Shown here in pieces: positions 60,208 through 64,000 of a stretch of 64,000 nucleotides of DNA; the stretch's first letter is position 1, and each line of letters begins with the position of its first letter. The stretch covers positions 4,765 to 68,764 of the forward strand of contig JAYEJA010000040.1 in the NCBI GenBank assembly GCA_034660395.1, written 5' to 3'. Both the position numbers and the translations under genes were made by a program. Origin of the DNA: JAQVEM01 sp034660395. GTDB taxonomy: Bacteria > Actinomycetota > Humimicrobiia > Humimicrobiales > Humimicrobiaceae. The notes under the pieces were generated by a model. That model saw nothing but the letters and a program-made list of their open reading frames with translations, had not been told where the DNA came from and ran no database searches.

Positions 60208-61464
60208 TTGGATAAAGTACTGGATATAGCAAGAAAAGCTAAGGATAGCACCAGGTTCATTTCTAATGCAGGCACCAATATTAAAAATAAGATACTTTAT
60301 GATATCTCAAAGCATATTGTCAGGGGTGCCGGGGAAATTATTAAAGAGAACAAAAAGGACCTGGAAGTATCCAGGAAGAACGGTGTTTCAGAAAGCCTGA
60401 TGGACAGGCTGAAGCTGGACCGGGAGAGGATAGAGAAAAGGGCTGAAAGTATAGATAAAGTAATAAAGTTTACAGACCCTATTGGCGAGGTAATCTCCGG
60501 ATATAATCTTCCGAATGGACTGATTTTAAAAAATGTAAGGGTCCCGCTGGGTGTAGTGGGGATAATATACGAAGCGAGGCCGGAGGTAACCATAGATGCG
60601 TCTGTTTTATGCCTTAAGGCGGGAAATTGTATAATTTTGAGAGGAAGTTCCCATGCACTCAATACCAATAAAAAACTGGTAGAAATAATGGCGAGAGCTC
60701 TTAAGGATAATAATTTCCCGGAAAGTGTCATACAGATTATACCGTCTGCCGGGAGGGAAGATGTCACCAGGCTGATGCAGTTAAGGGGATATATAGATGT
60801 TCTTTTCCCCAGGGGAGGAAAGGGCCTGATTGATAGTATAGTTAATAACTCAAAGGTCCCGGTTATAGAAACCGGAGTTGGTAACTGCCATATTTATATA
60901 GATAGTATTTTCGGAGGCATAGAAAGGGAAAAGATTGCAGGAATGGTTATAAATTCAAAAACCCAGAGGCCTGCCGTGTGTAATGCCGCAGAGAAATTGC
61001 TGGTTCATAAAGATGCCGCGGCAGAAATTCTTCCCTTTGTTCTCAAGAAGCTTGAAGATAAAAATGTCGAGCTGCTGGGGTGTCCTGAAACCAAAAAAAT
61101 ATATCCTTCGGTTAAGACGGCTTCCGAAGAAGACTGGTATAGGGAATACCTTGATTACAGGATGGCTGTTAAGGTGGTCGAAAGCGTAGAAGAAGCAGTA
61201 AGCCATATAAATAAGTACGGTTCCCATCATACTGAAACCATAATAACATCAAGCTATGAAAATTCTGTTTATTTCACCAGGGAAATAGACTCATCTACTG
61301 TTTTTGTTAATGCGTCCACGAGGTTCACGGACGGTGAGCAGTTTGGAATGGGTTCTGAAATCGGCATAAGCACCCAGAAGCTTCACTGGCGCGGGCCTAT
61401 GGGCTTAAGGGAACTTACTACAAATAAATTTATAGTATATGGTCAGGGACAGATAAGAAAATAA
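60208..61464 (+). CDS. proA: Gamma-glutamyl phosphate reductase
   Basis: Reduces gamma-glutamyl phosphate to glutamate semialdehyde with NADPH. 418 residues with VRVPLGVVGIIYEARPEVTIDASVLCLKAGNCIILRGSSHA and the catalytic cysteine in QRPAVCNAAEKLLVH. TTG start with GGAGG seven bases upstream. It ends one base before the nadD start. Confidence 0.96.
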   Translation: MDKVLDIARKAKDSTRFISNAGTNIKNKILYDISKHIVRGAGEIIKENKKDLEVSRKNGVSESLMDRLKLDRERIEKRAESIDKVIKFTDPIGEVISGYNLPNGLILKNVRVPLGVVGIIYEARPEVTIDASVLCLKAGNCIILRGSSHALNTNKKLVEIMARALKDNNFPESVIQIIPSAGREDVTRLMQLRGYIDVLFPRGGKGLIDSIVNNSKVPVIETGVGNCHIYIDSIFGGIEREKIAGMVINSKTQRPAVCNAAEKLLVHKDAAAEILPFVLKKLEDKNVELLGCPETKKIYPSVKTASEEDWYREYLDYRMAVKVVESVEEAVSHINKYGSHHTETIITSSYENSVYFTREIDSSTVFVNASTRFTDGEQFGMGSEIGISTQKLHWRGPMGLRELTTNKFIVYGQGQIRK

Positions 61465-61465
61465 A

Positions 61466-62098
61466 GTGATAAAAAGCGACAAAAATAAAAAAATTGGAAT
61501 TATGGGTGGAACCTTTAACCCGATACATAACGGGCATCTGGTAACTGCGCAGGAAGCATTAAGCCAGTTTAATCTTGATAAGGTATTATTTATCCCGACA
61601 GGTAATCCGCCCCATAAGGTAGAGGATAATCTGGTAAGCGCCGAAGACAGGTTCATTATGACTGTTATTGCCACTTCTTCCAACAGCAACTTTTTCGTTT
61701 CAAGAATGGAAGTGGAAAGAAAAGGCGAATCATATACCATAGATACTCTGCGCGAGCTAAAAAAGACATACGGCAGGGATTCACAGCTGTTTTTTATAAC
61801 CGGCGCAGATGCCATACTTGAAATATTGACATGGAAAGATACAGATGAGATTGTCAATCTCTGCAGGTTTATAGCAGCGACAAGACCGGGGTATGATATT
61901 ACACGGCTGGAGGAATTAAGAAGAAAGTTTTTCAGTAAAAGCGCCGATGCTGATAAAAGGATATTTGTAATGGAGATACCGGCTCTTTCTATTTCTTCCA
62001 CTGATATAAGGAGAAGGGTAAAAAGCAGCAGGCCGATTGATTATCTGCTTCCCGAAGGAGTCACCAATTATATATTAAAACATGGATTTTATAAATAA
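61466..62098 (+). CDS. nadD: Nicotinate-nucleotide adenylyltransferase
   Basis: Makes deamido-NAD from nicotinate mononucleotide and ATP. 210 residues with IGIMGGTFNPIHNGHLVTAQEA (HxGH), FIPTGNPPHK and the C-terminal SISSTDIRRRV (ISSTxIR). GTG start right after proA. It overlaps yqeK by 17 bases. Confidence 0.95.
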   Translation: MIKSDKNKKIGIMGGTFNPIHNGHLVTAQEALSQFNLDKVLFIPTGNPPHKVEDNLVSAEDRFIMTVIATSSNSNFFVSRMEVERKGESYTIDTLRELKKTYGRDSQLFFITGADAILEILTWKDTDEIVNLCRFIAATRPGYDITRLEELRRKFFSKSADADKRIFVMEIPALSISSTDIRRRVKSSRPIDYLLPEGVTNYILKHGFYK

Positions 62099-62693
62099 GC
62101 TTAGCTTAACAGGGGAACAAAAAAAGTATCTGAATAACTTGAATAGAAAAATAAAAAATATAATGCCGGAAGAGCTATACAGGCATTCTATAAATACTCT
62201 TGAATTTGCAAATGATATAGCCGAGAGAACTTTTTCGGAGCTTGACCTGTTCGGCCTGAGTGTTGCATGTATTTTGCATGATTATGGTAAAATATTCAGC
62301 TATGAAGAGCTTGTAAAGATAGTAGAGAAGAATAAACTTGAGGTAAGTGATTTTGAATTAAATAGTGCGGGGATGCTGCACAGCTTTGTTGGTGATTACC
62401 TTGTTTCAAGGGATTTTAATATTTATGAAAAAAAGATACTTAAGGCAATTAAATTTCATACCATCGGTTATTGTGATATGAGAACGGAAGATAAGATTTT
62501 ATTTATTGCCGATAAGATTGAAAAGGGCAGGAATTATAAGGGAGTGGAGTGTTTAAGAGAGTCTGCTTTTAAAAATTTAAATTTATGCTTATTAGAGATT
62601 TATAAAAATACTATAATATATATAGTGAAGGGAAATAAGTTGTTGCATCCTGATACATCTAAAATTTGGAATAATATTTGTGGAGGTATTTGA
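62082..62693 (+). CDS. yqeK: YqeK-family HD hydrolase
   Basis: A 203-residue HD-domain phosphohydrolase; characterised homologues cleave diadenosine tetraphosphate (Ap4A) to ADP. Metal ligands visible: H in YRHSINTLEFA, HD in LHDYGK, then GMLHSFVG and KFHTIG. The ATG overlaps nadD, its usual neighbour. Confidence 0.88.
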   Translation: MDFINKLSLTGEQKKYLNNLNRKIKNIMPEELYRHSINTLEFANDIAERTFSELDLFGLSVACILHDYGKIFSYEELVKIVEKNKLEVSDFELNSAGMLHSFVGDYLVSRDFNIYEKKILKAIKFHTIGYCDMRTEDKILFIADKIEKGRNYKGVECLRESAFKNLNLCLLEIYKNTIIYIVKGNKLLHPDTSKIWNNICGGI

Positions 62694-62694
62694 T

Positions 62695-64000
62695 ATGTCT
62701 TTTGATGAAGATGATGAATGGTTGAAAAAAGATGACTCTGATGAAGATGATTTTTACAACCTTGATGACGGAAATGAAAAAAGCAATGGTTCTATGGATG
62801 ACTTCTTAAAAGATGAAGACTTTGAGATTGAAAGATACAGGGAAGAACAGAAAGAAGAAAAAGAAGAAGAAGAGGAAGAAGAAGGATCCAGGGAAATAGA
62901 GGGTGTTAGAAGCAGAAGGACGAGACAGAGAAAGAAAAAAAGAAAAGGTGTCCTGATAATAGTTGCTGTAGTTCTCGCGGTGGTCATGGTTGCTGCAGGG
63001 ATAGTTTTCTGGGTTGTTCCATGGGCTAAAGATAAGTTTTTCAATAAGGAGGTAGCAACTGATGAGGATAGGATTGATGTACCGGAATCCCTCGCCCTGG
63101 GCAAAAACGTAAATTTGGTTTTCGCCTGTGCCGGTGAAAACCTGCTGGAGCCCGATATCAGTACGATAGTATTTTCAAGTTACTATAGCAGTGAGAATAA
63201 ATTAATTTCACTATGCATTCCTCCGAAAACTCTTATGGATATACCTACCATGGGCGCGGAAATGATAGGCAGGTCGGTAAATGAAGGAGGAATGGACCTG
63301 CTGGATCTTTCTTTGGAAAATAATCTTGGTATGGATATAGAAGTAGACTATCATATCCTTTTTGATGTATATAATACGGTTAACGAGCTGGGCGGTATAG
63401 TTCTGGAACTGGAGGATGGCGCAACGGTAAAGAATTATGATGACGGCTCCACTTTTAACCTGGAGAAGGGTGAGAATCTTATAGACGGCGCAGAAGCATT
63501 GAATTTCCTAAAATTTTTTAGCGGTATGGAGGAGAACGTGCCTATAGAAAGTATTACGAACCAGAAGCTTATCATAGATGCAATTATCAAAAAAGTTGCA
63601 GGTGAGAGCGATGAAGACCTGTCAGCTAATATGAATTTAATAAAGGATTATATGGATACCAATCTAAGTATGGAGGAGAGCTTAAAAATATTTTCTACAT
63701 TTGCCGGCATAGAGGAGCCCGGTAATAAGATTTATTCATTGGAGGTATCATCTACGGAGCTTGAAGGCGAGGATATAGTTTATCTTCCCCAGAATATATC
63801 GGAACTGAGCGAGATATTCAGCAAAGAAGAAGTGACAGAACCCACGGAGGAAACCGGCGATTTTACAGAAACGGTAAAAATTACGATACTCAACGGGGCA
63901 TATGACTCTTCAGAAGCTTTTGGGCTGGCAACCAATACATCTGAAATCTTTAAGAATTTAAAGTTTGATGACGAAAGGGATAAATATGATGTAACTGATA
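62695..64000 (+). CDS. LCP (LytR-CpsA-Psr) family protein, degenerate active site (partial at 3' end)
   Basis: Open to the end of the window (435 codons), ATG eight bases after GGAGG. Order: a very acidic N-terminal cytoplasmic tail (about 1-64), a basic stretch, one membrane helix (about 85-108), an LCP-like domain (about 138-300) and the beginning of a LytR_C domain (VKITILNGAYDSSEAFGLA). The LCP arginine loop, normally SIPRDT, reads CIPPKT (174-179), and the later R-x-R also seems missing. It may not ligate wall polymers to peptidoglycan. It occupies the lytR place after nadD/yqeK in actinobacteria. Confidence 0.85.
   Translation, partial: MSFDEDDEWLKKDDSDEDDFYNLDDGNEKSNGSMDDFLKDEDFEIERYREEQKEEKEEEEEEEGSREIEGVRSRRTRQRKKKRKGVLIIVAVVLAVVMVAAGIVFWVVPWAKDKFFNKEVATDEDRIDVPESLALGKNVNLVFACAGENLLEPDISTIVFSSYYSSENKLISLCIPPKTLMDIPTMGAEMIGRSVNEGGMDLLDLSLENNLGMDIEVDYHILFDVYNTVNELGGIVLELEDGATVKNYDDGSTFNLEKGENLIDGAEALNFLKFFSGMEENVPIESITNQKLIIDAIIKKVAGESDEDLSANMNLIKDYMDTNLSMEESLKIFSTFAGIEEPGNKIYSLEVSSTELEGEDIVYLPQNISELSEIFSKEEVTEPTEETGDFTETVKITILNGAYDSSEAFGLATNTSEIFKNLKFDDERDKYDVTD

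Overview
The window is a 64 kb stretch of a moderately AT-rich bacterial chromosome, almost all of it coding on the + strand. Four blocks keep the gene order I know from Actinomycetota: (i) phosphomannomutase - PGI/PMI - ahcY ... comF - hpf - secA - prfB - ftsE - ftsX - smpB; (ii) murI - rph - rdgB; (iii) tig - clpP - clpX - valS - folC - ndk - mreBCD - PBP2 - rodA; (iv) radical SAM pair - rng - rplU - rpmA - obgE - proB - proA - nadD - yqeK - LCP protein. rplU and rpmA are directly adjacent, without the small Firmicutes gene between them. The base composition is far lower in G+C than in ordinary actinobacteria, so a deep-branching, low-GC, uncultured actinobacterial lineage is my best guess. 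It is inferred from gene order only.

Layout. 1-2.3 kb: end of a trp operon (trpF, trpB, trpA). 2.3-3.8 kb: AT-rich island with a PIN/RHH toxin-antitoxin pair on the minus strand, enclosed by a 39-bp direct repeat. 3.8-14.1 kb: sugar-nucleotide locus that can run from fructose-6-phosphate to GDP-D-rhamnose (PGI/PMI, phosphohexomutase, two nucleotidyltransferases, GMD, RMD) plus a glycosyltransferase, with ahcY and mtnA embedded. 14.1-24.5 kb: comF, a cold-shock gene, hpf, secA, prfB with a programmed frameshift, ftsEX, an M23 hydrolase activator, a C-terminal protease, smpB and tmRNA. 24.8-26.5 kb: ilvD.

26.8-29.6 kb: an intact 2785-bp IS1595-family transposon with perfect 28-bp inverted repeats and an 8-bp target duplication, which splits a small conserved gene. 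Its cargo is a DNA methyltransferase, a PD-(D/E)xK restriction endonuclease and, between them, a Leu-type tRNA whose anticodon loop reads GUC. Next to the tRNA is a short predicted transcript complementary to its anticodon arm. Transposase and endonuclease both start about seven bases after a strong -10 box, so both look leaderless. This is the most unusual part of the window.

29.7-33.7 kb: a YggS-type PLP protein, murI, rph, rdgB and seven tRNA genes. 34-53 kb: proteostasis (tig, clpP, clpX), valS, folC, ndk, then the cell-shape operon (maf, mreB, mreC, mreD, PBP2, rodA), a radical-SAM pair and RNase E/G. 53.6-64 kb: rplU, rpmA, an inserted chromate-transporter pair (minus strand) and two zinc dehydrogenases, then obgE, proB, proA, nadD, yqeK and an LCP-family protein running off the end.

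The ribosomal protein L21 gene starts with ATT and the cold-shock gene apparently with ATA, both behind good Shine-Dalgarno sequences. A chromate-transporter gene also lacks any ordinary start codon at the right place. Non-standard initiation may therefore be a real habit of this organism, and ATG/GTG/TTG-only gene calling misses such genes.
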